A stretch of DNA of 64,000 nucleotides, taken from Paralvinella palmiformis. Lineage: Eukaryota > Annelida > Polychaeta > Terebellida > Alvinellidae. The stretch is from positions 18,501 to 82,500 of the forward strand of contig JAODUP010000927.1 in assembly GCA_025642065.1 (NCBI GenBank), read 5' to 3'. The position numbers and the translations under genes are program-made. Shown here piece by piece: positions 26,021-38,124 of the stretch (position 1 is its first letter; the number at the start of each line of letters is the position of its first letter). Below the pieces are notes generated by a model. The model was given only the letters and a program-made list of their open reading frames with translations, was not told where the DNA came from and did not search any database.

Positions 26021-26976
26021 TTTGTCGCGGTTCGTATAAAAGGAATCAGTAGTGAGTTGCTTCGTTTCGGAACAAATACTTTGTGAAACTTAGATTGACT
26101 TTATAATTTGTTCTGATATTATACAGGCCTAATGCACCACAATGACACTTGTGGCGGAGGATAAATATATTTAACTTATATATTTATTTATTTAAATAAG
26201 AAAACAATCCTTACTGATCTAAGGACTTCAGATTAACATGTTAGAACTTACGACTTGCTTGCATGTTGGCTTTTGATATGGAACTGTGAAATCGCATGCC
26301 GAGATCAGTTCACCCGAAAACATACAGTGAGCGTGTGCTCACTACAATTCAAAATAATAATTAATAATTCATCATGAGTCACTCAACAGTTGATCCATGG
26401 ACGACTCAACCAATAAAAGAAAGGATCAATGTGAAGCGAGATTTGTCTGTTTATACCATTTGTATTCCGCCATTTTGGAACTTATCTACCACATCTGCCA
26501 ATTATGAGATATTACAAGGACATACATAGTAGCCATTTCCATATCCACCAATGCAGCTTTATGTTCTGAACAAACTAACTTAAAGAAAGACAAATTGTAT
26601 TTTTATCCTGAATAAATGGAAACATTGCGCCATAAGAAAAAAACAACACTTTAATGCGGTTATGCATTTGCAAATTAGGTACAAAAGCTGGAACCTTTTG
26701 CATTGGATTAATGTTTAGTTTTTGTTTAATTTTCCTGAAAGCACTCATCAGACTAATTAAAAATAGACCCAATCATACTCGTTTATCATATGTGCACTGG
26801 TTGCAATCGAACAACAGAAATAATAGGATACAGGTAGAAGTAACTTACTTGTCTCGCTGTTACTAATACCATACAATGGACAGCCTTCTATTGTCCTTAA
26901 ATTCGTAGAAGTAGTTGTTGTTTATTCGAAGTACTGTTGTATTAGACGTACACGGTAGAGAGAAGGCAAGATGAGA

Positions 26977-26978
<2 letters not shown>

Positions 26979-27037
<59 letters not shown>
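26979..27037. repeat. (TA)n microsatellite in unit A
   Basis: About 29 TA units. In units B (38,089-38,121) and C (51,882-51,938) a TA array occurs at the junction of deletions that end at or span this point. Confidence 0.97.
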
Positions 27038-27038
<1 letters not shown>

Positions 27039-30000
27039 CACCTCTCACATACGAATAATATGGGAGTAAAGCTCTCTCTTTCAATCGCTCTCTCCTAAAT
27101 AAAAATAACTACTTCAGGAATTCATTGAGGAAGACGAGATAGTTACTAATTAAGAACTTCCTTACACAATGATATTCTAAGTACACTTCTATGTAGATGC
27201 AACTACTTCTTTCTCTCTAATACTTTGGTCTTTATTATTGTTCTTGCTAAATAATGAGGTAGTTATTAATCAGTTTTATGTGGCTCGTAAATATTTGGTT
27301 ATTGTTATGATACATCCGTGCTATTATGTTTGTGTTTCAGTTTTTATGATATTTGTGTGATGACCAGAATAACAATAATTAACGTGACAAGATGCGTCAA
27401 CGTTCCACTATAATTTAAGAATTCCTTGTGGAGAATATAATATTACTAATTATAAATTTTAACAAATTACCAAAACGAATAATAGGTATCGCATACAAAC
27501 CGAAACCAGTAAAAATCATTATTCTTCACATATCTGTTTTAAAGTATTTTAAATATCAATTTCACAACCTGGTCAAAGTCGTAGGGAAAGATAATGTATA
27601 AATCCATTGAAAATTGCTTAAAGTTGAATTAATCTGGCTGACTTTATCCCGAGGAGAGATATTCTATAGCCATTATCCTATTTACGACACATTCAATATG
27701 AAACAAACACTGTCTTGTTGACTTGTTTAACATTTTCAGTCAATGTAACTGACATTATATATTCGCCTTTAACCAAGGTTTGATAAAGTTATAGGAGGAT
27801 AAGAAGGCTTAGTTAGTATACTATTCTTTTGTACATATACTCGACACTGTTTACATTTAATAATTGCATTAATTTGTGTACTTTCTAATTGTTACACCAC
27901 AGCAACAAACGTATAAAATTTAGTATCGGACATAGCGTATAGGCAATATAGACCTATATCAGACGATGATAATGAGATGTTGTATGGTGCAATGACTGGA
28001 TTAAAACGAAAGTACCAGTACGAAACAATGGATTATTGTTTGTTTAGAACGAACTATCGTCTAAATCGGAAGTAAATACGACAAATTATTCAAACCAATA
28101 AGCTAATCTTCATACTTTTCATTCATCAATTAGTAAGCTTTCATACACGCCTAATTTAGAGTTCCTCCGTATATACCTGTCCTCAAGAACGTCGAATTTC
28201 CGGAATATCTCCTATCCTACGAATAACACATAAGGATTAAAATAGCTTTGGATTCAACTATTCTTTTCGAAATAGGATGGCAATTTTACTATTCATAATG
28301 TGGAAAATGTTTCTGTCCACAACTTAGCAGCAAAGGATATGTTTGCCGGAATAACTAATTCCTACAACGGAATAGTCATTAAACAATATTACGTATTTGA
28401 AAGTGGATAAACTAACAGAAGAGTATCACTCTTAAAGCAAGTTTTTACTTGAATCCTAGATATAGCGTTAATGATAAATTTGGATAGTCGGGTTTATTCT
28501 GGATTTCTTAAATGACTAAATAGATAGCTGATAACACGAACATTTAATGGAGGTAATCTTCCTTCCAAAAATGTTTTTATTCTAACCCTGGACTTCGCAA
28601 AACTTACTTTATACCGATCAATAGAACTAAAGCGGTATTTATTGTGCAGCTTTAAAATAATTCTTTGTAAAGGTTCAGTCTATTTCGAATCATACACTTA
28701 CATTTCATTAATACAGATAGTAGTAAATCTAGTCGTTTTATTTTTTGAGATATTCAAATCTCTGATTTTAATTAACGTTAATCACATTATAATATGAAGA
28801 TGTTTTAATTGCCCGCAGCTAGAAATTCCCAACCCGAAGAACAATCGTAAGGTATCCTAGATGAATATTCGGTTCTGTATTCAGTTGACAAGTTGCACCA
28901 AGCAATGTCTTGTACTGACGTTATCAATACGTTAATATGAATATTCTTTCACATTCATTAAATAAATTACCAAGTATATAAGTTGTAATAAAAGACAAAT
29001 TATTTAACTATATCCTACACACTATTGCGTATGGTTTAGTGGATTCAGATGGAATGTTACAACAGAAAAAACACGAACAGGAACTAATATATCTTCCATT
29101 CCCAGTCTGTTTAGTCTGGAAATGGGGGATAGATATTGGTTACATCATGTGGATAAAAATTCACCTCTATACCTATCTCTCATCGTGAAACGACACTTTC
29201 GCTAAAAGTAATTTTATCATTTAAAAAAAAACATTAACCTAGTTTGTGTATATTTCCAAAATAATTAATTTACGTTCTCTCTTATTTTATTAAAATTAAG
29301 TAATGGATTTTTCAGGTAAAATTACTAATATTTTGTCATTTTAACAACGTGTATGAAGAAATAAGTCATGTAATATTCATGATTTTCGTTGTTCATAGCA
29401 AGTTTAGTTGCTTTTATTTTTCACCTCGAGTTTAACATTAAGAGTGATATTCTTATTTTGTTTAATGACTATATCAAATGAAGACAATTGTTTTTCATAT
29501 CTTACCATTTAATAATAATACACATTTTTAGACATGGCATAGAAATTTGTTACTGCACTTGGTGTTGTGATATTGGGAATGATAACTAGAAAAGAATCCT
29601 TTGTTAAGAAAGAGTGTCATCATTATCTATTATATCAGCAAGCCGTCTGAATTTAATGAGATCTTACCATCTGTTAGCAAAATTCCTAATTCGAATTAAA
29701 TATATCGCCACACGACAGGCCATAAATCATCTGAATTCTGAATGTCCACAAACAAGGATTGTTTTTATGGTCATAACATCCAGCCAACAACCGAGAATGA
29801 ATCAGTCATCATATGAACTGACAGCTCTACTGACATAGAAACTCTATCGTCATTATTGCAGCTTCCCTTATTTATCATCATATTGTCATTCGATGTATCA
29901 TGGACAACGTATCACATAAACATTTGCGATCCTCATTCTTAGCTTCATCTTTGTTCTATGACTCTCACAGTCTTAATTGATTTTCTATTTCTCATGATCC

Positions 30001-30650
30001 AATACTTCTTTTAACACTTGCTAGAGATGACTTTCTTCACTTATTTCATTTCAAATCTGAAATATCAGGACCCCGTATTAATGCGGTACAAGCACTTTCT
30101 AAATATTAAAATGTTATCGGATTATTTATTAATTTAACATTTTAATTAGCCTATTAGTATATTAATTACCGAACATTCAATTTGGGTATTGGTGACGTTT
30201 ATTGTACATAATCATTTTACTAACCGGTACTTAATTTTTGAAAAACAACCGTTTTATAAATTGATTAAATAAAATAATTTGTCATCGCTTTTAAGTATGT
30301 TTATTCAGCTACTGATCTATAATTTTTCGATGAGGCGTTCGTATTATAAACTCCCTTCCAGTGTAACCGAGCCTACCGAATATTTGAACGAAATCAGTCT
30401 TTCTTCCCGCATTGGCTTTCAGGTTTCTCTTCTGCATCATCATCCCATCTTGGTTTAGCAATATCTATGACCGCCTTTATGTGGTTTATGTAATAAGAGT
30501 TTACATGACCGCAGTCCTATTTAATGTGTCCGAACAGTTGTAGCTTCCACTTGACCTGTCAACAAATGTCAGCCAACATGTTATAAGGAAACCATAATAG
30601 TACATTTGATCATCGGATTGTTACTTTTCTGTTGCATGGGATACATAATT

Positions 30651-30653
30651 ATG

Positions 30654-30711
<58 letters not shown>
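30651..30711. repeat. (TA)n at a deletion junction in unit B
   Basis: Left flank TTTCTGTTGCATGGGAT matches unit A at about 22,220. Right flank AATCAGTGAAAATATAATTC matches A at about 23,185. About 0.9 kb present in A and in C (43,340-44,260) is missing here, replaced by the TA array. Confidence 0.85.
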
Positions 30712-30716
<5 letters not shown>

Positions 30717-30719
30717 GAA

Positions 30720-31150
30720 AGAGGATTGTGAGTGGGTGAGTGAGAAAGATAATCAGTGAAAATATAATTCAACTGGTGAATGGACAAATGTATGCATCAT
30801 TGGGTTAGTGACTTAGTGGTTGAGTGATTACATAAATGAGTGGAAGAGATATTGTGTTATTTCCTTATTTATTGGTTAATTCGTTGAAACAGTGCGTGAT
30901 TGAGTGAGTGGGCAAGCGAGGTAGAGACTGGGCGATTCAGTGAGTGATTGAGTTATTAAGTGAAAGAATTAGTGAGTAAGGAGTGAATGAAATAGTGATC
31001 GATCAAATGAGTAAATGGGTGTGTGAGTGAGTGATCCAGTCGGTCGGTTGGTGATTCGGTCAGTTAATAAGTCAGTCAGTCTGTGAGTCAGTCATTTATG
31101 AACTGGATTCGATCTTCTAACCATAGCATTCACCAGAACGATTAGATGCT
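30720..31150 (-). mobile_element. Decayed tRNA-SINE with (ACTC)n tail, unit B copy
   Basis: On the minus strand, a head relic reads GGTTAGAAGATCGAATCCAG (31,105-31,124), joining what looks like an A-box part to a B-box part with the middle deleted. About 380 bases of degenerate ACTC/ACTG units follow downstream. The better copy is in unit C at 44,160-44,800. Confidence 0.5.
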
Positions 31151-32484
31151 GTTCTACCATTTGCATATTAATATATTGATGTTTTATACAAAAACAACTT
31201 GTTTCAACTAACGTTATTTCACACGGGAAATATAAGTCAACCAAATAGAATGTTTTTCTACTAATCTAAAATGTTGATCTTTTGTACTGGAGCAACCTGA
31301 TGCTATTATTTAAATGTTCTATGCATGAAATATTAGGCTGATGAATCACGTAGATGAACATGCACATGTAAGAACAAAGAATATTGTATGATCACGGTTC
31401 AGTGGGAAAGATATATATAAGGTAAAGTCAACGGCTGATTAATGTTCCAAATATTCTTGCTTCTGCGAAATTAGACCATTGCAAGGATAAGATCAAAGCA
31501 TCCAAGCGAGTTTGAGTTTCTTTTCAGTGTTGTAATTAAAGTGTTCCATAAATATCTAGCAGACCACCCAAATATGATTAACTCAGACATGCCTCATTGT
31601 TTAATAACGTCTTCATTCAAAAGATATTAAAAGCACAGAATAGGTTTATATCAAGTATCTTTTGGTAGAATAATCCTTTATTCCCAGGATGGGTGCTTTT
31701 GCTTTTCTTACAAAAAACGATCAAGCCAATTACAGAGGTGCCTATTCGACCATTATCTTTGGGGTTTCCCCAAACCCTTGAATTTGTTAAGTTTGGATAT
31801 TTAAATTCATTATATCAGCAGTTCCAGTAAGGATGAGAGTAAATATACGGCCCTAAATTATTTTGTCAATGTATTCTTTTAGGTTTTTGATAAACGTTTT
31901 AATCTATAACAACCTGTGTGTTTATATCGTTGTAGGTACTTTATTGAATTTAACATCATCCTTAGATAAACCACTGCAAATATTATACAATGTTTTTATG
32001 TACTAAAATCTTTGAATATCATTCACCTATCCTATATATTTTGTATTTATGGCTTGGCAAATCATAGTGACGCACATACATTGAAAAGTACTGTGGACCT
32101 TTCTGAATTTCTTATTTTAAATCTTCATCAGGTGATGGTGCTGTCTTGAAGCACATTCATGTATTACATTAAACATGCGAAGAATATTATTATGAAGTTC
32201 ATTAGGAGTACCGTTATACATTGTACTTGTTGCTACCTCATTTACTAGACTATTTTATATCCCGAATAATCCCTTTATCAAGAATGCCATACCAGCAGAG
32301 GGCGCTAGTGTTACTATTTAAATAATCCTCTAATTTTCCATTAAGCTATATCTCTATTAGAATATTTCGCTATGGCTAAAGTAATATGTTATTCCATGTA
32401 GATAATATTTATTTTCATCTTTTTCAATTAATTCCTAATCCTTAATTTACTAAAGTGTTCAACTTCGATATTGAAATTTCAATA

Positions 32485-33165
32485 TACTATAACGGTTGAT
32501 TATGACGAAATTCAAGGGGAATAGAAATTCCTTTCGTTATAATGGTATTTCTAGTTATCCCAGTTTTCACAAATAGGCACCATGTATGCATCAGGTACTA
32601 GTTACCGACACATGAGGGGAAATTGGTGAAAAACACCCTGGTCTTTTGCCATGAATGGAAGACAAGGAGCAAGTGGGTTCCTAGTCTCTGATTGGATGAT
32701 GAAAAACAACATTCTATTTTATCTTTTATTTCTTCATGCTCTTTAATGATTTTACATAAAAAAGCTCAGTGTAGGTTAAGAGCTTGCAACTTTGTTAACA
32801 TTTGCTTACCATTGCGATATTTGATGACTGTTTTCATACGCCACAATACCATTTGAAGTGAGAGGTTCTGCAGTTAAAACAATGCAATTAAATTTGATTG
32901 TCATTTTCACAGTGGTTGATACATTGACGATTGCACTGGTCGTCGGACTGACTGACAATTTAAATTTCAACCATCGTTTTTTCCTATTGACTTAACGCTG
33001 CTGGGACCAAAAAAAAACAATTCGAAAAAACAACACGTTTTCATTGCATAAATTTCGTTATATCCCAGTTTCTTTATTATGGAAGTGAATAGATATTTGG
33101 CCGGACCTTCTAACCACTTCGAGTTAAGCTACTATTTCGCTATGTCCTAGATATTCATAGCCAAC
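32485..33165 (-). mobile_element. Pogo/Tigger-like DNA transposon, internally deleted
   Basis: The left end carries CTATAACGG...TATGACGAAATTCAAGGGG. The right end on the other strand reads TATAACGAAATTTATGCAA. Both are AT-rich TATAACGAA-type terminal repeats typical of pogo/Tigger elements. It shares blocks in order with 55,020-55,870, including the transposase start region (GTTTGCTAGCCATTGCGAT there, TTTGCTTACCATTGCGAT here at 32,801). The coding part here is almost wholly deleted, leaving a short relic starting ATGGTAAGCAAATG with an early stop. Units A and C lack it at this site, so it inserted after the unit duplication. Confidence 0.65.
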
Positions 33166-34529
33166 ATTTACTGTAATACTAAACCCTAATATAAAACCGC
33201 TAGTTCGTATTCAAAAAATATGTGAAACATGATATAGATGAAGGATGCGATACTTCATTTGATATAGTAGCAGGATAATCAATATTACTTGATAAATGTA
33301 AGGAGCTACATACTAATATATTTTCTCTCCTCCATACGATGAATGATGATTTCATCAGAAACAGTATTTATTCATAATAAGTCATACAACAGTATACCTA
33401 AGTTGGATAGATTAATCAACATCACAGTTATTAGAAATAATTAACAAGACGAATGTTTTATAGTTTTTAACCCACTCGCATTATACCCCTGTGTTTAACG
33501 TTAACATTAAAGAGGCTTCTGACATACGTTTTGAAAAATCGTTTCATCTGTTCATGCCTTTACCCTGTTTTTGCTTGAATGTTATTTTATAGGAAAAAAT
33601 ATTAATTGTAGTTATCTGTGGTGAGACATAGAACTTTAAATGTAGAAGAGACAGGAGAGAAAACTATATATTAATATTATTTGTGATTTATATATAGTAT
33701 ATTTGAATGTTTGCATAATAATCAATATTGTTAGCTCTCAATTGTTTGCAAACAAGAATATGTTTATGTTAAATAAGTCATTATTTTACTTCGGTTTCTT
33801 TGCTTTATTACAGAATTCACCATGTAACAGACTTTCTGATTATTATTAAGTACCTTATTTATGAAGCCTATTACAGATTTAATTTAGGTTGTAGTTCCCT
33901 GTAAATAACATAATTATATATCACAAATCTTGAAACCATCATCATTGCTCAATTAATTGCTGTTACTAAACCTAAGATTTGCCAGTTGTGCATCCTAACT
34001 GGATATATTTCTTTTTGTGCCATCATTGAAAAGGTAAAATAATTATCATGTTATTATTTTACTCATTTGGGGTTTTATAAGTGATTTATTTACAGCCTTG
34101 ATATAATATAATAAATCGTTTCAGTAGCAAATGTGGTTATTGGCTGTTCATAATATACACTTTACACACATCCCTCCCAACATGTGATCCATATGCCTTA
34201 TTCAAAATAAATATAACGTTATATCTTTAAGTGTTCGTTTCCCACAGAGAAACATTGTATTTGATGTAACACATCTGAGAGGGAGTTATTCACAATAAAA
34301 ACACTTACAGCACTAAAATCAATCAGTGTTACTCTATGTCTCATTAATATTAGTTATTTATCACGCTAGCATCTTAGAACTATTATAGTTCTGTACTAAG
34401 CATTATTAAAAATTGTTTAACGTTTTGTCTAGTTTCCTTTTCAGTTTGTTATACATAAATATCTTTTGTATGAAGTTCAATCCGATATATCATTCTTCAC
34501 TCAATGGAGAAGCAGGTGAATTATATATG

Positions 34530-35165
34530 TAAGTCCTGTTATTATCAAATATGAAATATAGGACTTATCCGTAAGTACATAAATGATGAGACATGCAAGA
34601 TGTTAGTCCAAGCCCTTATTATTTATAATATCACTGTCTCTCAGAACACTCGCCTAAAGCGAGTGTAGAACCGTGTTGAGCGTCTGGTATCACGCACACC
34701 CAAAAGAGAACATATAACACCAGTTTTATTCCAGTTGCACTGGCTTCCTGTACGTTTCAGATCACTATGCAAGATCACTATGCAAGATTCTGTTCCATAC
34801 ATTCAAAGTACTGAGAGGAAAAGCGCCACTATATCTAAGCGATCTGAAAGAAAAATATATACCAGCAAGAATGCTTCGATTTGAGTCCAATTCACTTCTG
34901 ATGGTACCACAATGTGATACAGTAATGTACTGAGAAAACATTCTTCCGAGTATCAGTTCCCGGGCTGTGGAATAAGTTGCCAAACCAGATTAAACTATCA
35001 TCAACTAAAGACATATTTTATAAGGTTCTTAAAACCGATTTATTTAAATTGCTGTATTTATAATTTCTATACCGGTTTATTAGGTGCGAAATGTATTTGA
35101 GGTTTACTCACTCAGACTATATTTTAATTATGCTTTAAATGTAAAGCGGCTGAGTGCAATTAAAG
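34530..35165 (+). mobile_element. CR1/L2-like LINE fragment, RT C-terminus
   Basis: Translated with a few frame changes it gives HITPVLFQLHWLPVRF at about 34,708-34,756. Then CKILFHTFKVLRGKAPLYLS and EKYIPARMLRFESNSLLMVP run to about 34,915. PGLWNKLPNQIKLSSTKDIF follows at about 34,960. This is the conserved C-terminal RT block of CR1/L2-type LINEs. GATCACTATGCAA is duplicated in tandem near 34,761-34,785 and breaks the frame. It lacks an ATT tail, ending near CAATTAAAG. It is absent from units A and C. A second, more decayed relative is at 1,285-1,800. Confidence 0.88.
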
Positions 35166-35639
35166 TTGAAGTGAAGAGAATCAGCCTTCCTTCTAATATT
35201 TTCTTTCAGCTTTTTATTTTATTCTACCTGATCAGAACATCTTGGTCTCATTTTGACGTTAACGATACGTATTGTAGAACAGCCTACAAAACCAGAGCAA
35301 TATTTAGTATACCGCTTTACTAGTTTGAGCTTCCAAATGACCAGTCAAAGAATGGGATAAAGCATGGTATTTAGAAATTAATAAACGTGATTTTGTCACC
35401 ACAGTGGGACTATTTCTGTGGAACCGTTTTTACAGAATATTGCAATAACTCTTCGAAACACAGAAAAATAAAAGTAAATCAAATGTTATAGGGTTTAATG
35501 GATTGGAAGAACAATACATATACATTGTTAATATTTGTTATTTATCAAATGTATTTTCGTTTCAAGGAATATTGAATTTTTGCAACGTATCAGCAATACA
35601 CTCTATCTGTGAGAGAATAGGTGCACAAAAGGAATAAAG

Positions 35640-35990
35640 TGAGTGAGGGAGTGATAAAGCAAGTGAGCTAGAAAATAAATGAGGAAATGAGTGAGGGAGT
35701 GGTCACATGAATCAGCAAACGGTTGAGTGATTGCACAATTGAACGATAGGAGCAATGAGCAAGTGAGTGAGTCAGTCATCCAGTGACTGAGTGAGTAGAT
35801 GAATACGAGTGAGTACGTATGTGTATGTTTGATTGTCTCCCAATCATTCAGTCAGTCAGTCAGTCAGTCAGTCAGTCAGTCAGTCAGTCAGTCAGTCAAT
35901 GATTCAGTCAGTCAGTTTGTGTGCTAGTCATCCAGTCTGTGAGCTAGTCAGCCAGTCATACAGATAATCAGACAGTGTGTCACTCAATAA
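35640..35990. repeat. (GAGT)n/(CAGT)n tract, unit B
   Basis: Degenerate GAGT units, then about 12 perfect CAGT units (35,848-35,897), then degenerate CAGT. The same block with the same right flank (ATGTGGTTTGATTAACACTA) is in unit C at 48,890-49,350. It is absent from unit A. Confidence 0.85.
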
Positions 35991-36324
35991 GATGCTCTAC
36001 AATGTGGTTTGATTAACACTAGTAGTTAATGTTTCCACCATATGGCTAATGTATGAAGAAACGCTGACAAAATAGCACCCTCCACATGATGTTTAGTGAA
36101 TCATTTTGTTTAATAACATATGACATGAACAGCTACATAATAGACAACTTAAATTCTTCTGGCTAGATTGACGTCGTCGGTTGACGTCGTTGAAGTTTGT
36201 CAGTCTATTATTTAGAGGCATAAACTGAGTGCTTTGGCCTAAAACGAAATCTGAAGTCTATTGATTGCGTAACTCTTAACCTGTCTAATGGAATTGTTCT
36301 GTTGAATGGCATCTATTTATGATG

Positions 36325-37391
36325 AAGAAGTCTATTTATGGACAAGGGTATACCACTTCGGATATCAAGATATCCTATGGTTTTCTCAATGTATACCAGT
36401 CCTCTTGGGATCACTTCGTAGCGATATGGGGTTAAATATCACTTGTATGCTGATCACACGCACCTGTATATTTCACTGGTTCCTGACAATGAGTTACATT
36501 TCTCCTCTTCATTGACAAATTTAGAACACTGTGTTGCTAATATTAGGCTATCGATGACTCAAACACTTCTAAGGGTAAATGATAATAAAACAAATATAAA
36601 ATATTTGGTATCACCACATTTTGTTGAATCCCTAATGATCCCAGCGTTACAGATGGGTGCATCTTCGATTATCCCTAATGGGTCAGTACAAATCTGGGTT
36701 ATGTATGCCGAGCTGCCTACTAACATCTTAAGAACATTCACTGTTTAAAAACATTCTTGACACAAGAAACACTTTTAACTGTAGTCCATGCCTTTGTTAC
36801 GTCAAGTATAGACTATTGTAACTCCCTGTTATATGGCATATCTCTGATTATAACATCAATCGCTTTCAGCAAATTCAGAAGAGTGCACCTCGCATAGTGA
36901 GAAATACTAGAAATATGATCATATCACCCCAATTCTTCAAAACCTACATTGGCTACCTGTTAGACAGCGTATCCATTTCAAGATGTTAGTAATATCTTAT
37001 CAATATATTAATGCTATTGGACCATAATACCTATGTGATCTGGTGTCCATTAGAAAGTCATCCCCAAAATTCAGGTCACCCGGTCAGATACTATCGCAGG
37101 TGCTTGTGTTTCGGCTCAGGTAAAGTGATGACTGTGCATTTAGTGTTGCAGCCCCAACTTTGTGGAATAGTTAGGCGGCAGATATTAAAAATGCGTCGTC
37201 TCTTGAAAATTTTAAATCCATTCTAAAAAGACACCTCTTCAATGTTGTTTCATAGATAAATACAAATGTTCTTTAAATCTCATATAAGATTTATTTAAGA
37301 GACATATTATTTGGGGTATTATTATATTACATATTATTTGTGCGGCGCCTTTGACTAGGTCCTGCTAGAAAGGGCGCTTTATTAAATATAA

Positions 37392-37453
<62 letters not shown>

Positions 37454-37455
37454 TA
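36325..37455 (+). mobile_element. L2-like LINE, RT to 3' tail, unit B insertion
   Basis: RT motifs on plus with frame changes: YTSPLGI at about 36,391; the catalytic box as LYADHTHLYISLVPDNEL at 36,443, where Asp-Asp has become Asp-His; then LLRVNDNKTN and SPHFVESLMIPALQMGASS. A SSIDYCNSLLYG-like stretch follows at about 36,805. The C-terminal box CAFSVAAPTLWN is at about 37,135. The 3' UTR ends GGGCGCTTTATTAAATAT and about 21 ATT units (37,391-37,455). Unit C lacks it at the matching site (about 49,650). Dead: several stops, frameshifts and the YADH change. Confidence 0.9.
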
Positions 37456-38083
37456 AGATAAGTTTGATCACAGGTATATAATAAGATTTAATAATGATTA
37501 TTCATACATAGGTATAATTTGAATATCTATATTGACTAATAAACACCCCCCACTCAACACCATATCTATTTTCTTAAAGTAATTTAATGTTAGAAGATGT
37601 GTATCCATAATGTTTTATGATTTTAATTGCTGGTAGTTTTATTAATTTATTAATTTATTGTTTCCATATGGGCTAAAGCCTTGGAAATATTTCCAACGTC
37701 AAATACGCAAATCTTTGATTGATATTAAGTTAAAATGTATGTGTGTTCAATGAGAAAAAACCCCAACTAATTAATGTAATCTATACACGCCTATACAAGA
37801 TATTTCTCCTTATAGTGGTTCGCCTAAACGTTTATTATATATTCACGACAACCTTTTACATTGTATAACTTACACTGAAAACCAGTATATCTCTTCTGTG
37901 TGTTATGACAATTCTAGATGGAGCCAGTGGTGGTTAATTGAGGACCAAAACCTGGTCACACGAGTGGCTTTATATAAAAATAACATGATTGTGTCTTAAT
38001 ATAATACAGACCTCCTATGTTATACTGTGATTTGATTCAATGAACTCGTGGTCAATAATGCACCACAATGACATTTGGTGCCC

Positions 38084-38088
<5 letters not shown>

Positions 38089-38121
<33 letters not shown>
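38089..38121. repeat. (TA)n at a deletion junction in unit B
   Basis: The left flank matches unit A near 26,150 (CACCACAATGACA block). After a short CACT patch, the right flank matches A near 27,093 (CCTAAATAAAAATAACTACTTC). About 0.9 kb is missing relative to A. Confidence 0.8.

Positions 38122-38124
<3 letters not shown>

Larger units (their letters stand above)
20740..29425. repeat. Long tandem unit A
   Basis: First plus-oriented copy of the long-period unit. Ordered anchors: ATGAGATCTTACCATCT at about 21,277; TTGGCTTTCAGGTTTCTATT at 22,015; CACTTGACCTGTCAACAAAT at 22,139; ATCTTCATCAGCTGATGAGG at 23,282; CTGATCAGAACATCTTGGTC at 25,049; the GACACTTGTGGCGGAGG block near 26,143; GGCTCGTAAATATTTGGTTA at 27,283; the AAATTATTCAAACCAATAAG block at 28,083; CAGTTGACAAG and CAAGCAATGTCTTG at about 28,880. 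No frame is conserved among copies. Function unknown, probably none. Confidence 0.8.

Noticed and set aside
29614..29838. 74-codon frame conserved at 21,252-21,458
   Set aside because: The two copies share DNA because of the unit duplication. In unit C (42,330-42,530) the same stretch has indels that break the frame, so a coding role is not supported, although the DNA itself is unusually well conserved.
36306..36515. 69-codon plus frame as a gene
   Set aside because: It is an off-frame shadow of the LINE RT, whose YADH box is read in the overlapping frame at 36,443.
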